This document shows positions 27,801 to 39,481 of a stretch of DNA of 64,000 nt, piece by piece. Position 1 is the first letter of the stretch, and each line of letters starts with the position of its first letter. The notes under the pieces are model-generated. The model was not told where the DNA came from and did not search any database. It saw only the letters and a program-made list of their open reading frames with translations. The translations under genes and the position numbers were made by a program. Source of the DNA: Cloeon dipterum (lineage: Eukaryota > Arthropoda > Insecta > Ephemeroptera > Baetidae); the NCBI RefSeq assembly GCF_949628265.1, contig NC_088787.1, forward strand, positions 25,100,501-25,164,500. Direction: 5' to 3'.

Positions 27801-28733
27801 AGAAAAAATTAATTGTAAATTCAATGAAAATGTCTGCAAGTTATTTATATTAAAATACAAAAAAAAACTACACTGTATTTAAACAAAAACTTGCGGGTAT
27901 TTTGCAACCCTGAAAAATGACAATCTTAGAGGAAAAATTCAACCTACAGAACTCTTACGTCATTTTTTTAAGTTTTCTTGAACGATCAACCACAAAACAC
28001 ATTAATTCTTGCTCCTAAATCACGCATGTAAATATTTCAAATTATTTGAATAATTTTTTAATTAAAATTGAATAATAATTACTCAATTAGATTCTTTCTC
28101 TCGACTGAATTTGTTTTATGAAGCCACTAAAATTCTTGAAATTTCTAACATTTTATTCCTTATATGTAGGTGGGCCAAAACTGATGTACCTTAACACCGG
28201 CATCCGTGGTTACCCATTGGGCCTGCGCGCCGGTCTTGACCCGAGAAAACCCACGCTCAGCATCAACAGCGGATTCACGCAGGTTGAATTCAAGGCGATA
28301 CCGTACCCCCTGTTCAGCGTTGAGGTCTGGGGATGCGGAACCTCACAATCCAGGTAACCTTCCGTCTAAAAATTTGTTTACCTCATTGCTGAGCTGTTAA
28401 TTTTAGACCATCAAATATTTTTTCTGAGCTTCCAATCGTTGCGGGAAGCCTTTCGAACCATGCTTGAATTTGTCTAATACCGTCTAAATCTACCAAAACC
28501 AACTAAATTGCTCCAAAAACCGTCTAGAATTATCGGAAGCAACGACCTTACTCATGATATTAATTTTGATCTCTTGGATTAGAGAGGCGCAGCTGGACAT
28601 CAAGAAGTGGCAAGTGAAGCAGGCCGAGCGGCAGAGGCAGGTGAAGCTGTCCGCGGCTGACTGGGTGGACCACCCAGACAGATATTTGCTCGAGCTTGGC
28701 GGTCGCACCACATACAATGAGCAAGGCACCTAG
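15887..28733 (+). CDS. TLDc-domain protein, MEAK7/TLDC1-like
   Basis: Human MEAK7 is an N-myristoylated lysosomal protein that supports mTOR signalling. In-phase exons here are 15887-16012 (first exon a), 24508-24570, 24634-24804, 25122-25274, 25644-25805, 26454-26654, 26711-26781, 27148-27320, 28170-28353 and 28583-28733, giving 484 aa (human 456). The product starts M-G-V-N-H-S-S, a good myristoylation context. The middle is helical, and the C-terminal TLDc domain starts near ICPSHWTPLYNSNNHG and contains FLTHVLNYRGPTLTFI, a G-T/W-rich core and VEVWGCG. The donor at 26,655 (GTTCGT) is weak. AATAAA lies at 28,929-28,934. I am sure of the TLDc domain, less sure of strict MEAK7 orthology. Confidence 0.75.
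16013..21508 (+). other. First intron of the TLDc gene; compositional island at about 17,940-18,170
   Basis: A 5.5-kb AT-rich stretch between the two alternative first exons. I find no credible coding exon or RNA gene. The block at about 17,940-18,170 is CpG- and purine-rich, opens with a TGACTCA (AP-1-like) site near 17,970 and stands out sharply from its surroundings, so an enhancer or untranslated first exon is possible. The remaining sequence shows nothing I can name. Confidence 0.4.
21509..21667 (+). CDS. Alternative first coding exon (b) of the TLDc gene
   Basis: An ATG at 21,509 opens a 53-codon frame ending at AAG|GTAGGC in phase 0, exactly the phase of first exon a (CTGCAGA|GTGAGT-type end at 16,012), so it can splice to the common exon at 24,508. 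The total would be 495 aa. The end of each exon is similar in style (F-L-L-P-V-E-K-L-C-R versus I-V-L-D-F-K-K-F-C-K). This form starts MPFKLKFSNF, so it lacks the Gly2 needed for myristoylation, and has an Asn-rich stretch. Transcript data are needed to confirm use. Confidence 0.55.
21668..24507 (+). other. Intron of the TLDc gene with islands at about 22,216-22,595 and 23,820-23,990
   Basis: This intron follows first exon b. Two blocks are GC-richer than their surroundings. The first is open on both strands for about 120 codons and holds TATATAAG near 22,518-22,525 inside a short inverted repeat (ACAAATAAT...ATTATTTGT). The second is CpG-rich. Neither resembles a protein I know; core promoter or enhancer function is inference. 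Confidence 0.35.
26954..27087. repeat. Intronic inverted repeat (long hairpin)
   Basis: A perfect 21-base arm at 26,954-26,974 (starting CCTGGTCCCGGCAAAATTGC) reappears as its reverse complement at 27,067-27,087. Similarity continues imperfectly inward for about 25 more bases on each side, leaving a loop of roughly 35-40 bases. It lies inside the 366-bp intron 26,782-27,147 of the TLDc gene. A small MITE-like element or a hairpin RNA are both possible. Confidence 0.8.
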
Positions 28734-28928
28734 CACCCGCGCCACCTCTAGTCACTCGGGCCAGTTTTTCGTCACAAACATTATGCTAAGTCTGAGAACT
28801 ATTCCATTAAATGATGTAAATTATGGAGCGGGAGAAGAAGATGTTGAGCTATATCCACTTAGAAATTCCTACTAACTGTGAAATTTGATTAAGACCTTAA
28901 ATATTAAATTAATTGTGCATTGCATTTC

Positions 28929-28934
28929 AATAAA
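28929..28934 (+). terminator. Polyadenylation signal of the TLDc gene
   Basis: AATAAA lies 196 bp after the TLDc stop codon and only 33 bp before the stop codon of the convergent gene, so the two 3' UTRs probably overlap. Confidence 0.6.
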
Positions 28935-28966
28935 TTATAAAATTTATATTTAATTTGCTTGTGAAT

Positions 28967-31211
28967 TTATATTGTAGACCTGAGGCGCGTGTGGAAATTG
29001 AATCTGGTATTTGGATCAGCAGTTGTCTTCAGGATAGCCAGGGAGACCTGGCGAACCTTTTCCCAGGTTCCAAGCAGCGGGTAGTTATCCCTGGTCAGGG
29101 CGATCGCCTGCTCTAGAAACTCGCGCATCAGCAATCCGTTAAGTTGGCTTGGGATGGATTTTGGATCTTGTAAACGTATCCATGAGTTGAGAAATTTGTC
29201 AGCGTACTCCTCGACCTTTTCCTTGCTCATTCCCTCGTTCAGGTAGATGAAAGTCAGAATGGACACCTGCGTAACCGTCTCTTGCACATCATACCTGAAA
29301 ATATTTATATCAAAAAATTTGAATTTACTTGCACTTACTAGGGGAGGTATTCTAATAATGCATCACAAACCGATGTATGAAATTAAAAAATTAAGAAAAG
29401 TTTCCTGTAACCCTAAGTAAGTATAGGTAACCAAATTCAAATTTATTTTCTTTTATATGAAGTTTGTTAATTTAAATAATTGCTGGAAAGTGACAATTTT
29501 CGTAGAAAATTAGTCATTTTTAGAAATTTTTCTGAAAGGGCAAGTTTATTCATTCGCATTTCTCTTTAATCAAACCACCAACTGATAAGATATTTTTTGT
29601 CCTTCATTTTAAACCTTTTAAATCTTTAGTCAGGCCAACACTAACAAATCATAAAGAGACAGAGGAGGTTTCTGCACGAGTTTATATTTTACTATTTACT
29701 TTGGTTCTAGCAGGAGGTTTTCTCTGCAGATGAAGTCCTTGACTATGTCCACGGTCGGCAACCAGCAAAACACTTTGTACTGTTCCTCCAGGCACTTGAA
29801 TTTTTCCCAAAACTCGTCCTTCCTCCTGTACAGCTCCTCTTGTTTCCACGTCTCGGCCTGAAGCAGCATGCTGTCCTCTTCCTGCTGAAGGACAGGCCTG
29901 TCCGTGCCTAAGTCCTTGCGTCCCAGACTCCTTGTCCCATCAAGGGCTTCCCGCGTTTGAAGGTCCACTTCGCCGCAGTATTTCCTCACCCACGCCTCCA
30001 TTACCTGAAACACGTCGAAGCCATCGTCGTTCGGCCGCTCTTGGTCCACCCTAGCTGGTTTGCTTTCCTCAAGTTCGTCATTCGCCAGGAATCTCTCTTT
30101 CCCAGACTTCAAGTTTGCCTCTAATGCTTCGGACCAACGGGCCTGAATTTCTTCAAGAGCTTCCACTCTCTTCGGCAGGATGACTCTGTCCTCCACCTTC
30201 TCCCCCAAAGCTTTCTGGTCAAAATCAGGGTCGCTGACACCCCTTGCTGTTGCAGGAACGGTCAGATCAATCTATAAATAAACAAACACATAAAAAAACA
30301 TTAAAAAACTATTGCCTTGAAACCTCTCTCAAATTTAAACATTTGTCCTTTAATGCCAAGCACATCTCTGCCTCCACCCTCGCATTTTCCTCATTTCCAC
30401 TCTCGGCGTAATGCCAGTCCATCAAGTCTTGGAAGACCTCCTGCAAAGTCTTCCTCCGCGTGATCAGGTGCGCTTTGTGCGTTTCGCTGTTGAACGTTTG
30501 GATTTTCGGCCGAGCAGGAGTAACGAAGAAGGTGGCGTACTCGGCTCTGTCGATTTTGTTCTTTGCCCAGAAGTACTTGTCTTTGACGCGCTGGATTGCC
30601 TGGTCGCGAGCCTCCTTCTGTTTCCAAGCTCTGTAAATCAGTTTTCCAGCGCCAATAATCGATTTGCTTACTAATTAATTTTCCTTTGAAAATTTTAAAA
30701 TCACTTTTAAGCCGAAGGCTTTTCAATTAGTGCGTTGAAAATTGTCTTGATCTTTTTGTAATGCAAGATTGAGAACCACAAATATTGAAATTATGAACGA
30801 TCCTTGCCTTTCATGTAAAAACTGGACGTGCCTCCTCTTCATCTCCCTGCTTTTGTTAATCTCCTCAGCCTGCTCCCATTTGCTATGGTAAATTTTTCCA
30901 AACTGCTTCCAAATCCGTTCATCCTCAGACCGACACATGCTGGCCAGACACTCCTTGAACCTAGGTAAGTCGGCAAAGGTCGGTTTGATGCTCTTGGGTG
31001 GCACAAATCTGGTTATATTGGCCCACTCAAGCATGTTGTCCATGGCAGGCGAGTGGAATTTCTTAGAAAAATACTGCCAGTAGATGCCTGCATCTCTGGC
31101 TGTATCTTCATCATCTCTAAATAAATTTATAAAATTATTTTTCTTGAATCAATGCATGGTTAGAAATTACCTGTAATTTAGAAAAGACAAATCTACCTCA
31201 AAATCTGTCAT
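28967..31211 (-). CDS. Unidentified 518-aa charged, tryptophan-rich protein
   Basis: I do not recognise this protein. Five exons join in phase to 1,557 nt: 31211-31171, 31116-30808, 30630-30324, 30271-29700, 29294-28967. The product starts MTDFEVDLSFLNYRDDED. The N-terminal 200 residues are rich in W, K, R and E with likely helices (segment around HSKWEQAEEINKSREMK); a variable acidic middle follows (about residues 225-350); the C-terminal 110 residues look helical (VQETVTQVSILTFIYLNEG). I see no membrane segment or signal peptide. Intron 2 (30,631-30,807) has a GC donor, AAAG|GCAAGG, and intron 3 has the weak donor GTTTCA; both are forced by phase. It is convergent with the TLDc gene. A structural cytoplasmic or axonemal role is possible but nothing in the sequence proves it. 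Confidence 0.7.
30631..30807 (-). other. GC-AG intron in the unidentified 518-aa gene
   Basis: The donor reads GAAAG|GCAAGG, the usual consensus for GC-AG introns, and the acceptor ATTTACAG|AGCTTGG. Only this junction keeps both flanking exons in frame (H-E-R joined to A-W-K-Q-K). Confidence 0.75.
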
Positions 31212-31625
31212 TTTAATGTGAAACAAAAGGTCTGGCAACAATGATTAAAAGAATATTGTTCGTAGATAAATAGAGATACATTATATTTTAATAAGAGCTT
31301 AGCTTCCAATAATGATCCACATTAATTATCACTTTCAATATTGCATGCTTCAGACAGACTTACACGCTTACAATTTCAGTTATCGTATCAGTGTAAATTA
31401 TTTAACATTTTTACAAAAAATAGTTATTGTGTACATGTGATGAACGCAATCATGGCACTGTGCTTCGATTGTGAAAAATGCTCATGTCAGATGCTTTAAA
31501 AACCCCTGCTTAAAGGCCCAATTTCTCACGCGTGAAGCTGCCTAAAATAAATAATAACATTTAACAAATAAGTGGTCAGTAACAACTAATATTCTGCTGC
31601 GATTGAGAACGAGGACTCCCGGATT

Positions 31626-34600
31626 TTAAGATGCCAAACGCTGTCTCGATTGGGTGACTCTCAGGTTACTGCTCCAAGGTTCTGCTTGAAGTAGCCTGAA
31701 AAATTTATTTAAAGAATTTTTCTGAATGATTTGCTTTTGGCTTACCTGCTATTAAGGGTCGGACTGTAGTGCTCCTCCTCATCCGCCAGCCACTTTGTGA
31801 TGTCGTCTTTGTACATTTTCATTTGTAATACTTCGGTTGTACGCGCTCTTGTACCAATGAAAGATGTACTTCCCTGATGAACATAAAGAAAGATCCATCA
31901 AATCCTCAAAAACAGGGTGACATTATTTGTTTTTCTCGAAAATGATCCAGTTAAATTATTTTATTCAACTTGGTTGATAAATTATCTTTACCCCGTGAGT
32001 GATGCCAACGCCAATCTCTTCAGCGATGAACGACGGCGAGTGCTTTGGGAAGAATATAGCCAACTCTTCCCAATGCAGAATCACCTCCACCGATAGCATG
32101 TGTCGCTCTAGAAAAAAAATTTTATCTTCTTCATCAAACACTCGATTCTCTGATGAGTTGTTAAAAATCTAGTTAACAATTTCAATTCGCGACTCAAAAA
32201 AATGCTACAAAATAAATGAGGGAGAGATTAAAAAAATTACTAGTTTAAATTTTAAAAAGAATAATTTTGTAAACTTCTTATTGAGTTAGAGTACTTTTCA
32301 ATGAAGAAAACTAAGATCAACAGGTGAAATGGTTTTGATCTAGCCATAGTAACTTATGGAGCTCGAAAGGTTCTAGATCAAATCTTGAATAACGTTTCAA
32401 AGTCTTGAGATAATTTACTCAATTCAGAACATATTTTCAGATGCACAGGCTAATGAAATATAAAAAAATGAAATTTTGTCCGCTTTTCTAATATTTTTTG
32501 TAATTTTACTCTCAGGAAAGTTGTTAAAAAGATAAAGAGCCCAGAACAAATTATTTAAGAATATATATTATTTTTACCGGAGTATCAAATATTACCCATC
32601 AATCAATTCTTATCAAAAATATGCTTTGATACAAATTCCATGAAATATGAGACACAATTTTATTTTAGAATCAATTTGATTTTTTGGCATTTAGCTTTCT
32701 ACAGCTCCGTAAATTTCTTTGAAAGATCGAAAATGTTTCCACCACTGCACCTGATTCAGTTCACGACGAGCTATACGAGTTTAATGAGTAAGATACATTT
32801 AAAAAAGCTTTCTCCCTTTAAATGGAAACAAACCTTCGGCCTTGCTTGTCTGCTCCTTGTACTGAATCCTGAAGCGGAAGGCGCCCAGAATAGATGCGAC
32901 CACAATAGTGAACACAACCTTACATCACATATGAATTTAGGTCTGTTCTGCCCCAATTAGAAGAATAATTTACCATGGTGACGAGATTAAAAAGCATAAA
33001 GAAGAGCCGGCTTAGGCCGTTGCCGCTTGCTACTGCGTAGCCTTCCATCGTGACGTGCCAGTTATTCACTACGCTTAAGTGGAAAAGCACCACTCCACTG
33101 GCCAACAGGTCCGAGAACGAAATGAAATAGTACAGGGCAACACCTCCTTGCTCTTTGCCTAGGTAGTACGACTCCACGGTAGAGTTTCTGAAACAACCAA
33201 TTAGTTAGCCTCACCGATTTCGTTTTGATAATGAACGTTTAGTTTTGTTCACATTTTTTTTCAAAATTATTAAAAGAGACGCAAAACCTTCTGCAGGGTA
33301 GCTTGGAAAAATTGACATTTAATCTCTTCTTTTATCTTAAACTATGATTATCTGTTTCTAAAAATATTAGCTTCATTCTTTCAAAAATTATAAGGATGTT
33401 TTACATACACGCAGCAGTTTTTTAACTCGATGTCTGAAAAGAGCTCCATGCCGATGATGCCGAAGGTGAAGTAAAGGAGTAGCAACACAGTGGCGGCGGA
33501 GCTCATGCGAGGCATCATCAGCAGCAGCGTGCCAAACACGTCTCGGAAGCGCTTCTTCACTTTAAAAACGCGTATAATGCGCAGCGGACGGCTCAGCACA
33601 AGGAATGACATATCTGGGTACAGGCTGACAATGGTCATTGACAACACGAGCAGCAGGGTTGACGCGAAGTCATAGCAGTTCCAGCCAGAGGCAAAGTAGC
33701 GGGTGATACCAAGGGCTCCGCACCTGATGCACGCCTCCACGATGAACACTGCAAAAAAAATTATGTGAAGGGTACAATATAAAATATCACTAAAATTGAA
33801 TTTTTAAAATCAAGATGAGCAATTAAAATTCTATAGACTTACGTTGTTATTTCTAGAAAAAATGTTTTATTCCAATTATTTGCAAACTTCAAAGAATTAT
33901 TATCAATATAAAAATTCCTGCTTTTTCCATCAATTTCATTCCCACTCTTTTAATTTATTTAATATAATTTTATCACATGCTGAAACCTAAAATAAAATAG
34001 CACTCACGTCCTGCAAAAATAACAGTGTCCCACGACGCTATGAGGCTGACAGCAGAGTGTTCGATAATGGTAGTCGTTCCGAAAATCCTGAACGCCATCA
34101 CAAGGACATTCAAGACTACGGTGAAAACTGCAAAATTACCGCACGATTAGTCAAGTTGACGTGCAAGTAGAGAAATCGTTCCCACTTACAAACCACACGC
34201 TCAAAGTGAACCCAGTCGAAGATGGTCGCGGCCGCCTTGCCGAACAAACGCCACGACGACTGTGACGAAGTAAACCACACCTGCTCGGGCCCATTGGGCG
34301 CCCAGCGCAGGTTTACGGCTTCGTAGATTTGCACGAATTCGGACAGCGTAAGGCGACCACGACCGGACACATCAAGGTGCTTGAACGTCAGCAACACGTC
34401 TCGACGGGCTGTGAGTGAAGAGGACACAGGTCAAGTGCGAATTAGATCAAAGTCATTGCCGTTGTGAAAAATTTAGTTTTTTTTTAATTGAAGAAAAAAG
34501 AAATACACTTGCAGGTTATTAGTTAATTTAAAATGAATGAACGGCTCTACTCCACGTAGAAATTAATTCAAGATGGTCCAAGATTTCTAAATTAATTAAC

Positions 34601-36982
34601 CTAAAGTCTTCTACATTTTCCCTTCCAAGAAAGCCCGTTTACACATATCATGAAAATCCCGAGGTGAGTCACGAGATCAAAAGGTTCATGTTTATATTTA
34701 CATTTTTTGGGCCGGAAGTATTTCATGAGTCCAGAGAATCTTCGGAATGTGACGCTAGAGTGGTCCCCAGGTCCAACCAGCAGGGAAAATGCCCTTTTGG
34801 CCCCTTCACGCTTGTGCAAAAGTAGTTTGCGAAATTTATCCTTCTCAATGGAGGTAAACGCTTCATAAACGACAGCCAAAAGCTACGCAATTTTAAATTA
34901 ATAAGAGAACCAACCAAACAATTCGTTAGTGTACCAGATTCATCAGCAAGTACAGAACGATTGATATGTACGATATGAAAAATATTGAATTCCACTTTGA
35001 CTTGGCATATGATGGCATCATTACGTCTGGAAAGCTGTGGAATTTCATTATTAAAAGTGTTTAAAAATAAAGAGGAACATACTTTGCAGTTGTTAGCAAG
35101 ACAAAGAGGCTGACAAAGGAGATGGGCAACGAGCTGAAATAGGAATCATCTTTGTCGAGGCCGAACAAAAACAAACCAAGCAGCGAGTAGAGAGCCACCA
35201 TCAGCATTATCATCCCGAGCATGTCCAGAATGGGAGGCAGCGATTGCAAAATCTATGAAATTGATGGTGTAGATCTATCCAAGATGCCGAGATGTTTAGC
35301 TTTACCTGACGCACGAAGCGCCGAACGCCGCCACTATACTTGTTGTCGATCACGAAAATGGGTCGCAGCGCTCTTGTTACTCGGAAGTGCGACGACTGGC
35401 GGACTATCACAACGCACGCCTCAACTACCATTATGATTAGGGTCAAACCCTGCAAAGAAATTCCAAGCAGATTTAAAACATGTGTCAAAAATTGAAAAGA
35501 ATTCAATTAAACACAATTTTCAAGATGTTAAATATAAAAATATAATTTCAAGATAGAACAAGATATTTTTTCCAAGATTGAACAAAGAAATTAAAATAAA
35601 ATTCAAAATTTTGATGGAGGATTTAAATTGTTATTTTTTAGTAAAATATAATTATCTCATTCAATCTTGTGATTTTGTTTTTTCTATTTTATATCTTGAC
35701 AATTATGCTGCCTGTCCGTGCGGATAAAATTGAAATTTAAGTATCAATTTGAATAAATTAAACACCTTTATTGCTGTTCTTTTGTGGGTGAGGAATGGTT
35801 TCCAGCCGAGCCATCGCAGCTTCATGGCCTGCTCAATGCCAATCACAATAAGCGCCACCAATTCGATGGCTCCGTGCACGAGAATCGGGAGCTGCCATTC
35901 AAGACCGACTTATTTTCATCAAAATAAACTATTTTTCGAATCGCACCTCAAACTGAGGAATGGCTGGTGACTCAGCGAGGGCGAGAACCAGAAGGACAAT
36001 CGAGGCAGCTAGATCCAGACTGTGATACCAGCTGCTGTGCACGATGAGGTACGCTGGCAGTGCTGCAGGGTTTTTGGGGTGGAAATCGAACTTGTCATTG
36101 TTTTCTCCTTCCTGCCGACAGTTATTTCTTGATGCCAATCCACAGAGTAAATTTTAAACTAATTAATGTTACCTCTAAAAATATCGCTGCCTCGTGGTAG
36201 TTCATCTCCCAAAGTGCCTTGTCCTCATCCTGCGGAGAATTTAACTGGGCCAGCTCTAGGTCGTTTGTTACCAGGTCTTGTTGGAGAATTTCGTCAAACT
36301 CGGTACCCTCGTTTGATACTTGGGTGGGGGTCCCTGCATTTTTAATTTAAATATTTAAAAGGAGAAAAAGAGAAAAGGAATTCTAAAAAAATATCTCGTG
36401 AATGTATATAATATAAATGATTTACTTTGCACAAATTAAGATAAATATTCCCAACCTTACTAATGAATTTGAAAAGGCTTAAGGAATGTTGAGATGAAAA
36501 CAAAAATAATGATTAATTTTCAATGAATCAACTCCTGTGTAACACTCAAAATATTTTAACGTGTCAGAACAGATTCAGAATTAAAGTGATTTCATTGCAC
36601 AAAAGATATTTTTCTTCCACCATCCACCTATAAAAATTTGATGTATGATACATAAACATAACGTATCTCTGTTATCGTGTTTGATTTATTAATTTATTTG
36701 ACTAACATTAAATATTTCGGCAGGCACGAGGAGAAAAACAGGTTGAAAAATTAAGATATGTATTTCCGTGTCACATATACAGAGGTTTGCAGAAACAGAT
36801 CGAGTAAAAAGCGTGATTTTTTTCCATTTACTGTCCTCATAATAACATGTACATAATCACCAAATTAAATTAAGTTGCTTACTCTGTCTGCCAGAGTCGG
36901 ACAAGAGGCGGCTAACTCCTGTGACATCGTGGAAGCGGTTATAGCCGTCGGTGGAAATGTCTCCGCCACGATCTCGCGACAT
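31626..36982 (-). CDS. TPCN1: Two-pore channel 1 (endolysosomal cation channel)
   Basis: TPC1 is a two-repeat voltage-gated cation channel of endosomes and lysosomes, gated by PI(3,5)P2 and linked to NAADP signalling. Exons (high-low): 36982-36883, 36333-36173, 36111-35947, 35891-35766, 35449-35306, 35252-35083, 35034-34935, 34882-34702, 34408-34190, 34127-34008, 33748-33409, 33187-32974, 32918-32834, 32107-31992, 31874-31746, 31695-31626; about 812 aa (human 816). Diagnostic pieces are [13 protein letters not shown] (IS4), GGVRRFVRQ (S4-S5 linker), filter [17 protein letters not shown], filter II VVNNW, and IIS4 [17 protein letters not shown]. An EF-hand-like loop in the linker ([12 protein letters not shown]) has R at position 5, so calcium binding is doubtful. 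The tail [14 protein letters not shown] matches TPC1 C-termini but needs a one-base shift at the junction 31,992/31,874 (see findings). Confidence 0.93.
32108..32833 (-). other. Large TPC1 intron; no gene seen
   Basis: A 726-bp AT-rich intron between the last pore-helix exon and the C-terminal tail exons. I recognise no RNA gene or repeat in it. Other long TPC1 introns (33,749-34,007; 34,409-34,701; 35,450-35,765; 36,334-36,882) are likewise featureless. Confidence 0.5.
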
Positions 36983-37948
36983 TTTTCAGTCTTTTGACAC
37001 TTGCATTGGCCTTTGACCTTCAGCAGGCAGCGCTGTCCATTTCACCCTGTTTGACGTTGTTAGCCTGTTATGTCTACTCCGCTTTGTTTACATACGTTAA
37101 TTTCATTGCTCAAACAGGTTAACACCCCCCGTGTACCACTAGTTGGAATTTAAACTAGAAGTTGACGATAACAAGAGAGAGTACATAAATACTGAACAGT
37201 AATGGACGAATAAATTTGTCATGATGATTTATTTTGACACAAAAACGTATGTGGTAATAATTAATGGCAGCTAAAATTGTATTATTTGGTGAAATTTTTT
37301 GATTTGAGAAAATATTTTTTTAGCTCCTCATCCAGCTCACCATGTACGTATTGTGTGTAATACAAATTACAATTTTTGTATAAAATAGTAGAGCTTGAAG
37401 CATTAATCTCTCTTTGTTTTGATCATTTGTGATGTATAATTTATGGAGAAATAATTGAAAGGCTCTCTGAGTATGATAATAATTATTGTAATTAATATGC
37501 ATGAAGAATAAGCCTTCCATCCGGCTTATCCTTCCTCATCCTCCGCGAGTGCGCGCGCCTCGCGCCTGTGGCTCCTCGTTCTGGCTTCGCCTTCGCACGC
37601 AACTCAAATCAGCTGTTAAAAAATAACAACACATGAGTCCCTGTCGCCCTTGCTGTAATTATTTCAGAGCTTGAATCTCTTCAATTTGAATCAGAAGGTA
37701 TAATTTTTAAATAAATTGATGTCCTTCACGATCTTTTAAATTTTTGCTGAAAATCGACTGCCGGTCTGCTACTCACATACAACCAGCCGACGGCTTAAAA
37801 ACTCATAGTACATACATACCCATAGTACATACCCAAGATTATTTTATTTTTAAATCACTTCAGTTTTTCACTACTTACTATACGTTTAAAACGATTTTAG
37901 CATTTCATCGACTTAACAGTCCTCTTCGATAAGTGAGCAGAGCAAATA
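36983..37948. promoter_or_regulatory. Divergent intergenic region between TPC1 and GLRX5
   Basis: TPC1 (minus) and GLRX5 (plus) start codons face away from each other across 966 bp. A CpG-rich patch at about 37,515-37,600 is the best promoter candidate. The rest is AT-rich with short direct repeats near 37,806-37,830 (CATAGTACATAC twice). Confidence 0.45.
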
Positions 37949-38380
37949 ATGAACGCCCTGAGACAGAACATCCAATCGATCGGCCTGAGGCCGGTGCACA
38001 TGCTGCGGCTGTTGTCCTCGGCGGCGCCCAAGCAGGAGGAGATTGGCCAGTTGGTCAAGCAAAACAAGGTTGTCGTATTCATGAAGGGAGTGCCCGCCGA
38101 GCCAAGGTGCGGCTTCAGCAACGCCGTCGTGCAGATTCTACGCATGCACGGCGTCAAATACGACGCGCACGACGTGCTCAAGGACGAGGAGCTGCGTCAG
38201 GGCATCAAGGAGTTCTCCAAGTGGCCCACCATCCCTCAGGTGTTCATCAATGGCGAATTCGTTGGCGGCTGTGACATCATGCTCCAGTTGCACCAGAGCG
38301 GAGACCTCATCGAAGAGCTCGAGAAGGCTGGAATCAAGTCTGCGTTGCTAGACGACGCCAAGGGCGACGAAAAGAAATAA
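37949..38380 (+). CDS. GLRX5: Monothiol glutaredoxin 5, mitochondrial
   Basis: Transfers [2Fe-2S] clusters in mitochondrial iron-sulfur protein assembly. It is a single-exon gene of 143 aa. Residues 1 to about 26 are rich in R, L, S and lack acidic residues, as expected of a mitochondrial presequence. The glutaredoxin domain has the active site CGFS (within RCGFSNAVV), the glutathione-binding stretch [18 protein letters not shown], and the KGVPAEP loop typical of monothiol class I. AATAAA lies at 38,486-38,491. The absence of introns in an otherwise intron-rich window is unusual; an ancient retrocopy that became the functional gene is possible, but the sequence alone does not show that. Confidence 0.95.
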   Translation: MNALRQNIQSIGLRPVHMLRLLSSAAPKQEEIGQLVKQNKVVVFMKGVPAEPRCGFSNAVVQILRMHGVKYDAHDVLKDEELRQGIKEFSKWPTIPQVFINGEFVGGCDIMLQLHQSGDLIEELEKAGIKSALLDDAKGDEKK

Positions 38381-39481
38381 ATTTGAAAATTATCCTTTTT
38401 AGCTGTGTATAGTACAATATTGAAGAATGGGGAATTTGATTGTATGAGTGGCTGTTGATGATGAATATGGAGTTGTTTGATTTATAATAAAAACATTATT
38501 GTTTAGTTATTAAAATTGCTAATTGCTTCATTTACTTTCGCACCCTGCCATGCACTAACATGGACCTTTCACGTGGACATCTGAACTGAGGACGCCATTT
38601 AAACACTTTTTGCTGCATTTAACTATACTGATAGATTTTGTAGGCATGTTGCTCTTACTAAAATACAAGCAGCAGTAGTTGATATATAAAAAGCAAAATG
38701 ATTTATCTGCACCAGTAAGTCAGCTTCTTAGAAAATTTTGCAGTCTTCTTGATTTCCATGGAGGTAGCATGCTAAGTTTATTCTTTTCTTGAATGGGATT
38801 GAAGTGGCTCACAAAAAATACAATACCACAAAAAAGTCACGTCCCCGATTTTTTTTTGTATTTTTTTATGAAAAATTTACATCAATACACGATATTATTC
38901 GACTATTCAATGTTGTGTGTATTTGTTCAAACAATATGAATCAGGCTTAGCTTAAAATGTACAAGCTAAATCGATCAATTTGAGGATTTTTTTAATAATT
39001 TAGCGAAATTAAATTATTAAAACATCACTAAAACCGGCAGCCCATACTATACGTTCAAGGTAGTGCAAAATGACGTGTAGCTTCGTAGCTTTTCCCGCGT
39101 TTAAAAAAGGTTCAATTTTTGGCCGCTAGATGCTGCCTCGTTCGCTGCAGACGGCATCCAATTCCACAAGCGCTGTTATCCTCGTGGCTTGCGGCCGCCG
39201 TATTTTTGCCTATTTGGTGGTAATTAAGATAATATTTGCCCTTTTTCTTTTTGAAACCCTTTAAATTAAGCTTATTGTGAAAATTTCTGATGTTCTAATT
39301 TAATTTTTATCGTGAAATGGCTCACAACAGCCCTTTGTTTTCATTGTACGCCCCCTTGCATTGCCATTGATATTTAAATTTTCTCAAGTGTATCACACGT
39401 ATTTCTTCAGAAGTCCTCATTCTAATTTATCAATTCCACTTTAAGGACTGTCGATCTGTGTTGTGAGATTGATCCACTGAA
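38381..39481. promoter_or_regulatory. GLRX5 3' region and eIF3c promoter region
   Basis: This 1.1-kb gap contains the GLRX5 polyadenylation signal (AATAAA 38,486-38,491). A GC-rich patch at about 39,120-39,205 is the likely eIF3c core promoter area. Downstream, a pyrimidine run CCCTTTTTCTTTTT near 39,239 resembles a 5' terminal oligopyrimidine start used by translation-factor mRNAs; this is only a suggestion because the transcription start is unknown. Confidence 0.4.

Noticed and set aside
37933-38274. 113-codon plus-strand frame overlapping GLRX5
   Set aside because: Shadow of GLRX5 in a second frame; the GLRX5 frame has the CGFS active site.
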